Below, piece by piece: positions 9,971-18,306 of a stretch of DNA of 64,000 bases; within the stretch, counting starts at the first letter, position 1, and each line of letters begins with the position of its first letter. Position numbers and translations under genes: made by a program. The notes under the pieces were generated by a model. It was not told the origin of the DNA. It did no database searches and saw nothing but the letters and a program-made list of their open reading frames with translations. This stretch comes from Desulfomicrobium baculatum DSM 4028 (lineage in GTDB: Bacteria > Desulfobacterota > Desulfovibrionia > Desulfovibrionales > Desulfomicrobiaceae): the NCBI RefSeq assembly GCF_000023225.1, contig NC_013173.1, positions 3,040,501 to 3,104,500 of the forward strand. The letters run 5' to 3'.

Positions 9971-10666
9971 CTAATCGACCTGGTTTTCACGTTTCATGCG
10001 ATACCCGATGCCCCGGACAGTCTCCAGCCAGTCGGCATAGGGTCCGAGCTTCTTGCGCAGCCTGCGTACATGGGTATCCACGGTGCGCGAATAGCCTTCG
10101 AATTCATAGCCCCAGGCGTTGCTTAAGAGCTGCTCCCGGGAGAGCACCTTGCCTTCGTTGCGCACGAATTCGCCGAAGAGATTGAACTCCGTGGGGGTCA
10201 GATGCGCGTCCACGCCGTCGACCAAAAGCGTATAGGCCTCGAAATCGGCCGCCAGCCCGTCGCGCTGCCAGTGCGCGACCTTGGGCAGGATATTCACGTT
10301 GCGTCGCAGGACCGTCTTGATGCGCAGCATCAGCTCCCGGGGGCTGAAAGGCTTGATGACATAATCGTCCGCGCCAAGCTCGAAACCAAGAATGCGGTCG
10401 ACTTCGTCACCCCGGGCGGTGAGCATAATGATTGGTATGTGAGCGCATTCAGGGCTGCCCTTGACCGCCTTGCACACATCCGTGCCGCTCATGCCGGGCA
10501 GCATGAGGTCAAGAAGCACCAGGTCCGGACGTTCGCTCTGAACCAGTTGCAGCCCCTTTTTACCGTCCCGGGCCACGAAACAGTCGTAGCCCCCGGATTT
10601 CAGATGAAAGGCCAGCAGGTTGGCAATATCGGGTTCGTCTTCGATGACGACAATCTTGTGAGCCAT
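9971..10666 (-). CDS. phoB: Phosphate regulon response regulator PhoB
   Basis: The 231-residue OmpR/PhoB-type regulator has a receiver domain with acidic pair EDE, phospho-acceptor Asp in LVLLDLMLPG and Lys in VIKPF. A C-terminal winged helix ends in the recognition segment RTVDTHVRRLRKKL. Phosphorylated PhoB binds 11-bp direct repeats (Pho boxes). Such repeats occur before its own gene and several other transcription units in this window. First gene of the phoB-phoR-pstB-phoU operon; it is probably autoregulated. Confidence 0.94.
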   Translation of the reverse strand: MAHKIVVIEDEPDIANLLAFHLKSGGYDCFVARDGKKGLQLVQSERPDLVLLDLMLPGMSGTDVCKAVKGSPECAHIPIIMLTARGDEVDRILGFELGADDYVIKPFSPRELMLRIKTVLRRNVNILPKVAHWQRDGLAADFEAYTLLVDGVDAHLTPTEFNLFGEFVRNEGKVLSREQLLSNAWGYEFEGYSRTVDTHVRRLRKKLGPYADWLETVRGIGYRMKRENQVD

Positions 10667-10743
10667 GTTTCCCCCTTGTTCACGAAAAGAGCCGCGTCAC
10701 TTTCGGCATCAGCCCCTTCGTACCCAACATGGGCTACAGGGGT

Positions 10744-10766
10744 CGTGTGACAGCATTGTGACACCC
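10744..10766 (-). promoter_or_regulatory. Pho box upstream of phoB
   Basis: On the minus strand the hexamer TGTCAC occurs twice with 11-bp spacing (10758-10763 and 10747-10752). A third CTGTAG lies near 10735, slightly out of register. It is about 80-100 bp upstream of the phoB start codon, consistent with autoregulation. Confidence 0.7.
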
Positions 10767-10821
10767 ATATGAATTTCCTGTAACATTCGCCCCAAAGGGA
10801 CTCAATCACATCGCCTCGGTC

Positions 10822-10854
10822 TTGTCGCGAAACTGTCGCCAAAATGTCGCATCT
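10822..10854 (+). promoter_or_regulatory. Variant Pho-box-like triple repeat upstream of the EAL/GGDEF gene
   Basis: TGTCGC occurs three times at exactly 11-bp spacing (10823, 10834, 10845), each followed by an A-rich or AT-containing spacer. The geometry is that of a Pho box, but the fifth base is G instead of A. A TAACTT (-10-like) stretch follows at about 10872. It points at the gene starting at 10925. Confidence 0.6.
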
Positions 10855-10924
10855 GCCGGACAAAGAGCATCTAACTTAAATTGTACCAATTAAATGACTC
10901 GTATTTCATCCATCCGAGGAAAAT

Positions 10925-13186
10925 ATGTCCCACTCTCAAGCAGAAATCATGCACGCCGCAACCCCACCGATTTTCGAACTCAAAAAATTCCTGCACGCCC
11001 ATAATTGGCTGAGCATTTTCATATTTCGTCTCAAAGACTTCGGGCTCTGCCGGGAACTCTACGGAGACCATGTCGCCGAAGAGTTGGAGAACCTGCTGAT
11101 CAACGCATTGAACCAGCACGATCCGGGCAGTCCTATGCTCAACGCCAGGCACGCGTTACGAATCTCTTGCGGCGAGGCGGTGCTTATCCGTTGTCTGGGA
11201 CAGGCCGGGGATTCTCAGCTCATGGACCAGGCCTTCAGCCTCAAGGTCAAGCTGCAGGCCATACTCAGAAAGCACACCATCTCATCCCTCGGCAGGGAAT
11301 TCGAGATCGAGGTGGGATTCGCCATGCTGCCGGAATCCTCACTTTTCGAGCGGGAGCGGATTTTCCACGAGGCCATTCGCGATGCGCGACGCATGGCCCA
11401 GGGCGGAATCGATCTTGAAGCGGTCAAGCTCTCGTCGACCTTCCGCTCCATCATCCGCAACGGACAGATCCGCATGCTCTTCCAGCCCATCTACGACTTC
11501 AAGACCGGGGCGGTCATGGCCTGGGAAGCATTGGCACGCGGGCCGCGGGGGTCCGATTTCGAGTCGCCGTCGATCCTCTTTGATTTCGCCGAACAGTTCG
11601 GACAGCTCTTCGCCTTGGAGCAGGCCTGCCGTTCCAAGGCCATGGAAACGGTGGGAACCCTGGCGTCAGGTCAACGGCTGTTCCTGAACATTCATCCGCG
11701 CACCGTGGTCGACCCGACCTTCGCGCCCGGCAAGACCCTTGAAATTCTGGACAAGCATGGCCTGAGACCCGAGGATATTGTCTTTGAAATCACCGAACGC
11801 CATTCCATCAAGGACTTCACCTCGTTTCACAAAACCCTGGACCATTATCGCAGCCAGGGTTTCAAGATCGCCGTGGACGATGCCGGAACGGGCTACTCGG
11901 GCCTGTCCACCGTCGCGGCCCTGAAGCCGGACTTCATCAAGGTCGACATGTCGCTGGTGCGCGATGTGGACAAGGACCCTGTGCGCAGGGCGCTGATGGA
12001 GACCATGGTCACCCTGGCTGGCCGCATCGGCTCGGAGATCATCGCCGAAGGGATCGAAACCAAGGGCGAGGCCCGGACATTGACGGAGATCGGAGTCCAT
12101 TTCGGCCAGGGGTATTACCTGAGCCGCCCGCATTTCCCCAAACCCGAGACCCCGCTGGACATGAAGGAGCTTACCCCGCTTCGTTCGGACAACTTCGGCA
12201 GGCTCTCCTGCTCGATCCCCATCGGACAGCTGGTGCAAAAGACGCTGACGGTCAGCCCGCGTACTCCGGTCCAATCAGTGCAGCGGATCTTTGCCACAAA
12301 TCCGGCGCTCTCAAGCGTGGTCGTCGTCGAGGATGGGATACCCCGTGGGCTGGTCATGGGCTACAGCCTGGACCGGCACCTGGCCACTCTTTACGGGCGC
12401 GCGCTGTACGCGGAAAAGCCCGTGGCCGTGCTCATGGACACCACGCCCATGATCGTCGACGAGCGCGAACCCGTGGAATCCGTGGCCAAGGACGCCAACA
12501 CCCGCGAAATGCTCAAAGCCTACGACGAGGTCATCGTCACCAGCGGCGGACAGTTTCTGGGCGTGGTAACGGTGCAGAAGATGCTGACCACCCTGGCGCA
12601 GGTGCAGGTCGAGATGGCCAAGGGTACCAACCCCCTGACAGGCATTCCGGGCAACGTGGCCCTGGAAAAGGAAATCGAGACACGGCTCAGAAGGGCCAAG
12701 CCCTTTTGCATGCTTTATGCGGACCTGGACAATTTCAAGGTGTACAATGACGTCTACGGCTTCAAGGACGGCGACTTTGTCATTCTGCTGCTGGGCCGCA
12801 TCATGACCTGGGCCATCTCCCGGCATGGGCACAGCGGAGACTTTCTGGCCCACATCGGCGGGGATGACTTCGTGGCCATGGTCAATCCGGAAAAGGCGGA
12901 ACGCATCTGCCAGGCCGTGACCCGCTGCTTCAAGAGGCTCATCCTGAACTGCTACCATACCCAGGACCGCGCCAGAGGATGGATCATGGGCAAGGGTCGC
13001 GACGGCAAGGAACAGCAGTTCCCGCTTGTCTCCGTCTCCATCGGCATCGTGGACTGCATGGCTCCGTGCAGTCTGCAGGCCCTGGGGGAAAAAGCGGCCC
13101 AGATCAAGGGCTACGCCAAGACCCTGCCCGGCAATGTCTATGTCCGTGACCGGCGTGGCAGCTCCGGATGCGGACAGGCGGCCTGA
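10925..13186 (+). CDS. Cyclic-di-GMP protein with EAL, CBS and GGDEF-type (GGDDF) domains
   Basis: This 753-residue soluble protein starts with a degenerate GGDEF-like region (about 1-165). The EAL phosphodiesterase domain (about 170-410) keeps EALARGP, NIHP, EITE, DDAGTGYS, KVD and EGIET, so it is probably active. A CBS pair follows (about 425-560), then a GGDEF domain (about 575-740) in which the signature reads GGDDF. The protein may make or degrade c-di-GMP in response to a nucleotide or ion bound at the CBS pair. The ATG has GAGGAAAA upstream. The upstream triple repeat suggests PhoB control. There are no transmembrane segments. Confidence 0.9.
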   Translation: MSHSQAEIMHAATPPIFELKKFLHAHNWLSIFIFRLKDFGLCRELYGDHVAEELENLLINALNQHDPGSPMLNARHALRISCGEAVLIRCLGQAGDSQLMDQAFSLKVKLQAILRKHTISSLGREFEIEVGFAMLPESSLFERERIFHEAIRDARRMAQGGIDLEAVKLSSTFRSIIRNGQIRMLFQPIYDFKTGAVMAWEALARGPRGSDFESPSILFDFAEQFGQLFALEQACRSKAMETVGTLASGQRLFLNIHPRTVVDPTFAPGKTLEILDKHGLRPEDIVFEITERHSIKDFTSFHKTLDHYRSQGFKIAVDDAGTGYSGLSTVAALKPDFIKVDMSLVRDVDKDPVRRALMETMVTLAGRIGSEIIAEGIETKGEARTLTEIGVHFGQGYYLSRPHFPKPETPLDMKELTPLRSDNFGRLSCSIPIGQLVQKTLTVSPRTPVQSVQRIFATNPALSSVVVVEDGIPRGLVMGYSLDRHLATLYGRALYAEKPVAVLMDTTPMIVDEREPVESVAKDANTREMLKAYDEVIVTSGGQFLGVVTVQKMLTTLAQVQVEMAKGTNPLTGIPGNVALEKEIETRLRRAKPFCMLYADLDNFKVYNDVYGFKDGDFVILLLGRIMTWAISRHGHSGDFLAHIGGDDFVAMVNPEKAERICQAVTRCFKRLILNCYHTQDRARGWIMGKGRDGKEQQFPLVSVSIGIVDCMAPCSLQALGEKAAQIKGYAKTLPGNVYVRDRRGSSGCGQAA

Positions 13187-13194
13187 ACCCTTCA

Positions 13195-13224
13195 GCCGCC
13201 CGGCTTCAGGCGGGCGGCCTTTTC
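13195..13224 (+). terminator. Terminator after the EAL/GGDEF gene
   Basis: GCCGCCCG pairs with CGGGCGGC around an 8-nt loop, followed by CTTTTC. It overlaps the 3' end of the convergent MATE gene. Confidence 0.75.
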
Positions 13225-14588
13225 TCCACCACCAGCATGTGCCGCCATTTCCCCTGTCTGAAGCGCCACCAGCCGACCAGGGACAACATGACCAGAAACG
13301 TACAGCTCACGGCCCAGAAATAATACAGTCCAAAGCCAAGCCTGGCTCCGGCCAGAAGCGGCCCGACCATGACCGTGATGACCAGCGCCAGGCGCGAGGT
13401 CATGACAAAGACCGTATCCCCCGCCCCTTTCAAAGCTCCGTAGACAATAAAACTAACCCCGTCGAAGAACAGGTAGGCGACCACAATCATGAGCAGAATC
13501 CGGCCCATGCCGACCACCGAGGCAAAGGCGGCCGGATCCATGTCGCGGGGCTGGAACAGCTGCAGGACCGCTTCCGGAGCGAACAGAAACACCGCCGACA
13601 TGACTGCCAGATAGGCAAAGGTCAGCACCAGGCTGGCACGCACCACGACCGGCACGTCATCGGGCTTGCCCGCGCCCATGGCCTGCCCGACCAGGGTGCT
13701 GGTGCCCATGGCGAAACCGACCAACGGCATGAAGGCCAGGGCATTGATATTGAGGGCTATGTTGGTCGCGGCCAGCTCCATGGTCCCGAGCCGGCCGACC
13801 ACGAAGATGAAGACCGTGAAGGCGAATATATCAAGAAAAAACTCCATCCCGCTCGGCAGGCCGTAGCGCATGAGCCGCAGCCACAGGTCAAGCCGCAGCC
13901 TTCGATCCGTGGTCAGGCGGAAACGGGCATTCTCGCGGCGGCGCATGGCCATCCAGAGAATGGCCGTAATGAGCCCCCAACTGATCACCGTGGCCAGACC
14001 CGCGCCAAAGATGCCCAGCTCCGGAAACGGCCCGATGCCGTTGATGAGGCAATAATCGAGGGGGATGTTCAGGAGCATTCCCGCCAGGTTGGCGAGCATG
14101 ACAACGCGCGTGCGGCCCAGGCCGGTAAAGAATCCGGCAAAAGCGCCGCCGGCGAGATGAATCCCCGCCCCCATGCACAGGGTCCGAAAATATATGGATT
14201 CAAGGACCTGAATCTCCCTGGAATGACCTCCGAGAGCAAAAATGCCATCGGCGAGAAAGGCCATTCCCCCCAGCACGACCGCCCCCAACAGCGCCACGTA
14301 GATACCCTGCCAGACCGCCCTGCCGACCATCTCGGGTCGCCCCTGGCCGGTGTACTGGGCCACGAACACGGAAACATAGCTGGTGGTACCCAGAAAAATC
14401 GTCATGGCCAAAAGAGCCATGATCCCGGCGGGCAAGGCTGCGGCAATGGCGTCGAGGGAATAGCGGGCCAAAAAGAGGCGGTCCGTGAACTCCATGACCG
14501 TGGTCGCGCCGAGGCTGACGACCAGGGGCATGGAAACCTTGAAGATGCGGCGATATATGATGGCGGTGGCCGGGGAAATGTGGATCAT
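13206..14588 (-). CDS. MATE-family efflux transporter
   Basis: The 460-residue integral membrane protein has about twelve hydrophobic segments in two homologous halves, the MATE fold. Typical features are a long first helix following MIHISPATAIIYRRIFKVS and the GMGTSTLVGQAMGAG-type sequence opening the second half. MATE proteins export cationic drugs or metabolites by Na+ or H+ antiport; the substrate cannot be told from sequence. The 3' end carries the terminator of the convergent c-di-GMP gene. There is about 110 bp without a gene before the next one. Confidence 0.88.
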   Translation of the reverse strand: MIHISPATAIIYRRIFKVSMPLVVSLGATTVMEFTDRLFLARYSLDAIAAALPAGIMALLAMTIFLGTTSYVSVFVAQYTGQGRPEMVGRAVWQGIYVALLGAVVLGGMAFLADGIFALGGHSREIQVLESIYFRTLCMGAGIHLAGGAFAGFFTGLGRTRVVMLANLAGMLLNIPLDYCLINGIGPFPELGIFGAGLATVISWGLITAILWMAMRRRENARFRLTTDRRLRLDLWLRLMRYGLPSGMEFFLDIFAFTVFIFVVGRLGTMELAATNIALNINALAFMPLVGFAMGTSTLVGQAMGAGKPDDVPVVVRASLVLTFAYLAVMSAVFLFAPEAVLQLFQPRDMDPAAFASVVGMGRILLMIVVAYLFFDGVSFIVYGALKGAGDTVFVMTSRLALVITVMVGPLLAGARLGFGLYYFWAVSCTFLVMLSLVGWWRFRQGKWRHMLVVEKRPPA

Positions 14589-14699
14589 GGGCTATGAGTG
14601 CCGCAAGAGCGGCCGACAGGCAAGAGCGCAGGAGGTCAGTGATCGAGTCGTAACATGAATCCGGATCGGACCTGAGTCGGTGCTTCTACGCGGAACGGC

Positions 14700-15455
14700 T
14701 CACCGGCCGTGGGTTTTCGCGCTGAGTCCGCACAGCAGGAACCCCAGAATCGGCCGACATTTTTCCGCGCAGGGCGCGAAAAACTGCCCGTGCCTGCGGG
14801 TGGCGGAACGATTTTCTCGGCCAACAAAAAATTCCGCGAGACCGAGCGGGGTCAGCCCGTGCAGGGCGGCGTGGTGCAAGAGCTTGGGCGCGCAGCATTC
14901 ACCCGTGCCCGTGGGCATGGAAGTGCCCATGAACACGTCGGCCAGGGCCCTGGCCCGGCCGTGAAAATTGGTCAGTCGGTACAAGCCGAAGATGCGATCC
15001 ATGAGATTTCGGGACAATTCGCGGCGCTGCGCCAGCATTGCCAGGCGACTCGGATCGTCCACGCCCAATCCCTGCATGCGGCGGGTCAAGTCCTTGATAC
15101 GCGGCTCGTCGCGCTCGATTGTGCGTGCAAACTCCGCCGGCTCAAGAATGGGCGGGACCCAGCCCGGCACCTCCCAGATCCCGTTGTACTGTCCGGAAAA
15201 AGCCTTAAGCACGCCCTGCTTCCCGGCTTTGTCCGCATACAGGAGCACCCCGAACATCTGGCCCCTGGCCGGGCCGTACAGGTAGTCCAGGAAAAGACGC
15301 GAATCTTCCGTCTTTATCCCAAGCCCGATATGGCCGTGGCGTTCGAGCTGCCCCATCAGTTCCAAGGCGTGGGGCACGGCAGGCGCGGAGGGAAGGACGT
15401 GCTCACGTCCGCAGTCCCGGCAAAAGCCGGCGCAATCAAGGGCGGAATATTCCAT
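14700..15455 (-). CDS. Protein resembling the N-terminal accessory domain of long RluA-family pseudouridine synthases
   Basis: The 251-residue protein has an N-terminal CAGFCRDCG motif, a KAFSGQYNGIWEVPGWVPP stretch and a C-terminal GTGECCAPKLLHHAALHGL plus GLAEFFVG. I recall these motifs from the extra domain of long RluA-type pseudouridine synthases in gammaproteobacteria, but no synthase domain is present here. Function unknown. The ATG at 15455 follows the NtrC-type regulator by 14 bp with AAGGCT upstream, so it is the last gene of that operon. The Cys residues suggest metal binding. A frame extending to 15593 is open but only overlaps the upstream gene. Confidence 0.7.
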   Translation of the reverse strand: MEYSALDCAGFCRDCGREHVLPSAPAVPHALELMGQLERHGHIGLGIKTEDSRLFLDYLYGPARGQMFGVLLYADKAGKQGVLKAFSGQYNGIWEVPGWVPPILEPAEFARTIERDEPRIKDLTRRMQGLGVDDPSRLAMLAQRRELSRNLMDRIFGLYRLTNFHGRARALADVFMGTSMPTGTGECCAPKLLHHAALHGLTPLGLAEFFVGRENRSATRRHGQFFAPCAEKCRPILGFLLCGLSAKTHGR

Positions 15456-15469
15456 GCCGAGCCTTCGCT

Positions 15470-16849
15470 CTACAACCCGTGACGCTTGATCTTGCGCCAC
15501 AAAGAAGCCCGGTCGATGCCCAGCAGTTTGGCGGCCAGGGTGCGATTGTCCGCCGCATGCTCCAGAGTCCACTGGATCTGCTCGCGCTCGCACTCCTCCA
15601 AAGTCATGGGCTGCCTGTCCCCGGCGCGGCTGACATGCAGGGAGACTTCGCGCAGCTCCGGAGAAAGGTGGGCCGCGCGGATCTCATCCCCGTTGCAGAA
15701 GATTACGGCCCGCTCGATGACGTTCTGCAGCTCGCGGACATTGCCCGGAAAGGCATAGCGGCTCAGTATCTCCATCACTTCATCGGAAATGCCCGGAGCC
15801 GGGCGGTCCGTCTCCCGGCTGGCCTTTTCCGCGAAATAGCGGGCCAACAGCGGCAGATCTTCCCGTCGCTGCACCAACGGCGGCATGTTCAGCACCAGGA
15901 CATGCAGACGGAAATACAGGTCCTGACGAAAGCGGCCCGCCTCCACCTCGGTTTTGAGGTTCTTGTTGGTCGCGGCCACAAGGCGCACGTCCACGGCGAT
16001 GTCGGCGGTGCCGCCGACGCGGCGGATGGTCCGTTCCTGCACGGCGCGCAGCAGCTTGACCTGCATGGCCAGGGACATCTCCCCCACTTCGTCGAGAAAG
16101 AGCGTGCCGCCCTCCGCCGCCTCGAACAGGCCCTTCTTCTGCCGGGTCGCGCCGGAAAAAGCGCCCTGCTCGTGCCCGAAAAGCTCGCTTTCAAGAAGCT
16201 CCTCGTTGAACGCCCCGCAATTGATGGCCAGAAAACGGGCCTCGGAGCGACGGCTGAAGAGGTGCACCATGCGCGCCGCCACTTCCTTGCCCGTGCCCGT
16301 CTCCCCAAGGATCAGCACCGTGGCGTCGGAGGGCGCGACCTGCGCGATGGTGCGCTTGAGCTCCACCATGCACGGGGCCGCGCCGAGCATGGGTACGGGC
16401 AGGGTCCGCTCGCGCAACTGCTCGCGCAGCCGGGCCACCTCCAGCTTGAGCCGCCGCTTCTCCAGCGCCTTGTGCACCAGCAGCCGGGCCTCGTCGATGC
16501 GGTACGGCTTGGCCAGATAGTCATAGGCCCCGGCCCGCATGGCTTCCACCGCCGTATCCACCGTGGGGTAGCCGGTGATGACCACGACCTCGATGTCGGG
16601 ATGGCGGGACTTGACCTCGCGCAAGAGGGCCAGACCGTCCATGCCTTCCATCATCAGGTCGGTCAGGACCATGTCGAAATCCGAATCCTGTAAAAGGCCA
16701 AGGGCCTCGGCCCCGCCTGATGCGGTCACCGTGTCGTGACCCTGCCTGGCCAGGGCCAGGGCCAGATTGTCGCGCGAGATGACCTCGTCGTCGACCACCA
16801 GAATCCTGGCCGCCGGGATGGCCGGGGACGCCTGCGCCATGGCGCTCAT
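15470..16849 (-). CDS. NtrC-family sigma-54-dependent response regulator
   Basis: The 459-residue protein has a receiver domain (about 14-125; acidic DDE, phospho-Asp in MVLTDLMM, Lys in LAKPYR). The AAA+ domain has Walker A GETGTGKE, the sigma-54 contact loop as GAFSGA instead of the usual GAFTGA, and Walker B GTLFLDE. A Fis-type helix-turn-helix closes it (TLAAKLLGIDRASLWRKIK). It overlaps the upstream kinase gene by ATGA. It is the likely activator of the divergent sigma-54 promoter at 20530, with the TGCAN3TGCA repeats as candidate binding sites. Confidence 0.93.
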   Translation of the reverse strand: MSAMAQASPAIPAARILVVDDEVISRDNLALALARQGHDTVTASGGAEALGLLQDSDFDMVLTDLMMEGMDGLALLREVKSRHPDIEVVVITGYPTVDTAVEAMRAGAYDYLAKPYRIDEARLLVHKALEKRRLKLEVARLREQLRERTLPVPMLGAAPCMVELKRTIAQVAPSDATVLILGETGTGKEVAARMVHLFSRRSEARFLAINCGAFNEELLESELFGHEQGAFSGATRQKKGLFEAAEGGTLFLDEVGEMSLAMQVKLLRAVQERTIRRVGGTADIAVDVRLVAATNKNLKTEVEAGRFRQDLYFRLHVLVLNMPPLVQRREDLPLLARYFAEKASRETDRPAPGISDEVMEILSRYAFPGNVRELQNVIERAVIFCNGDEIRAAHLSPELREVSLHVSRAGDRQPMTLEECEREQIQWTLEHAADNRTLAAKLLGIDRASLWRKIKRHGL

Positions 16850-18306
16850 GCGGCCCCCGAAGTCATGCGCGGCAGCCGGATGGTGAAGGTCGTGCCTTCG
16901 CCCACGGCGCTTTCAACGCCGATGGTTCCCCCATGCTTCTTGATGATGCCGAAGACCACGGACAGACCCAGGCCCGTGCCCGTGTCCTTCAGCGTGAAAA
17001 AGGGGTCGAAGATGCGGCCCATGTGTTCGGGGGCGATGCCCGCCCCGGTGTCGGTGACCTGCAGCACCGCCTCCGTCGAACCGGGTTCGGACGTGGCGGA
17101 AAGCGAGATCACGCCGGGCGGGGTGATGGCGTGGATGGCGTTTATCATCAGGTTCAACAGCACCTCCTGAAAGCGCTGGTTGTCCAGGGGCAGCACGATG
17201 TCCGCCGGAATATCGGTCAGGATGCGCACCCCTGTCGGCACTTCGCTCGAAACCAGGGTCACCGCCCGCTGCACCACGGCCTGCAAGGGCACGGACTTCA
17301 GGCAAAAATCCGTCTCGCGGGCGAATTCGAGCAACCCTTTGACGATGTCGCGCGACCGGCTGACCTCCTGATAGATGTTGTCGAGCATCTGCCGGGTCAG
17401 GGCCGGATCGACGGGCAGGGCCGCTTCCAGGTCCTCCTGCAGGATCTGGCAGGAGGTGGAGATGTTGTTGAGCGGATTGTTGAGCTGGTGGGCGATGCCC
17501 GACGTGAGAACGCCGAGCGAGGCCAGCTTCTTTTCCTGCAGGAGCTGGCTTTGCCTGCGCTCAAGCTCCTCGATCATGTGATTGAAGGCCTCAACCACAC
17601 CCCGCGTCTCGTCGCTGGTGTCCGGCAGGGGCAGGGGTTCGAAATTGCCCTGCACGATCTGGCGCGCGGAATGCTCGATGATGCCCAGGGCTCCGAAAAT
17701 CCTGCGTCCGACCAGCCAGGAGAAAAATATGGCCACCCCGGTGAACGCGGCGATGGCCAGAGCCAGTTGGTGCTTCAAGGTGCCGACAATGCCCAAGATT
17801 TGTTCACGCTGGTAGATCACGAACTGCCTGACCACATCGACAAGATCCTTGCCCTGGTCGCGCAGTTCGATGCCCAGGGCGTCGTCCTCGCCATTGCCGG
17901 CCCGTCCCTGCGTGCCGAGGCTGGAAAAGAGCTCTTTGTAACGACGCAGATCGTCCCGCAGCCGCACCAGGGTCATCCTTCCTTTCAGATCGGCCCCGAT
18001 CAGCCCCCCTTCCCGGGGCTCGATGCGCTCGATGATGGACAGGGCGGCATCGCAATAGCGCAAGGTCTCCTGGTAATCCTCCTGCAATGCGTAAAGAAGA
18101 TAGTTCTTCTCGTAGCGGCGGATCTCCAGGATCTCGCTGCTCAGATCGTCCACGACCTCGGCCAGGGCCAGGGCATCCTCGATCTGTAGCAGATAGCGGT
18201 AGGAGATGCCTCCGAGCACGGAAAAACCCAGGATGGACAGCACCATGCCGAAAAGAACGATGCGGCGGATCTTGCCGCTGGCGAAACGCGAGATCATTCC
18301 ATACAT
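16846..18306 (-). CDS. Membrane sensor histidine kinase, partner of the NtrC-type regulator
   Basis: The 486-residue kinase has membrane segments at about 17-37 and 180-200 flanking a mostly helical extracytoplasmic domain, which is rich in RRYEKNYLLY-type helical-bundle sequence. A HAMP domain follows, then an H-box (LTSGIAHQLNNPLNN), N box and GTGLGLSVV. The start at 18306 has GGAGG seven bases upstream and overlaps the end of the Lon-receiver gene by 13 bp. A second ATG at 18297 overlaps by ATGA. The order protease-kinase-regulator suggests that this kinase may phosphorylate both receiver domains. Confidence 0.92.
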   Translation of the reverse strand: MYGMISRFASGKIRRIVLFGMVLSILGFSVLGGISYRYLLQIEDALALAEVVDDLSSEILEIRRYEKNYLLYALQEDYQETLRYCDAALSIIERIEPREGGLIGADLKGRMTLVRLRDDLRRYKELFSSLGTQGRAGNGEDDALGIELRDQGKDLVDVVRQFVIYQREQILGIVGTLKHQLALAIAAFTGVAIFFSWLVGRRIFGALGIIEHSARQIVQGNFEPLPLPDTSDETRGVVEAFNHMIEELERRQSQLLQEKKLASLGVLTSGIAHQLNNPLNNISTSCQILQEDLEAALPVDPALTRQMLDNIYQEVSRSRDIVKGLLEFARETDFCLKSVPLQAVVQRAVTLVSSEVPTGVRILTDIPADIVLPLDNQRFQEVLLNLMINAIHAITPPGVISLSATSEPGSTEAVLQVTDTGAGIAPEHMGRIFDPFFTLKDTGTGLGLSVVFGIIKKHGGTIGVESAVGEGTTFTIRLPRMTSGAA

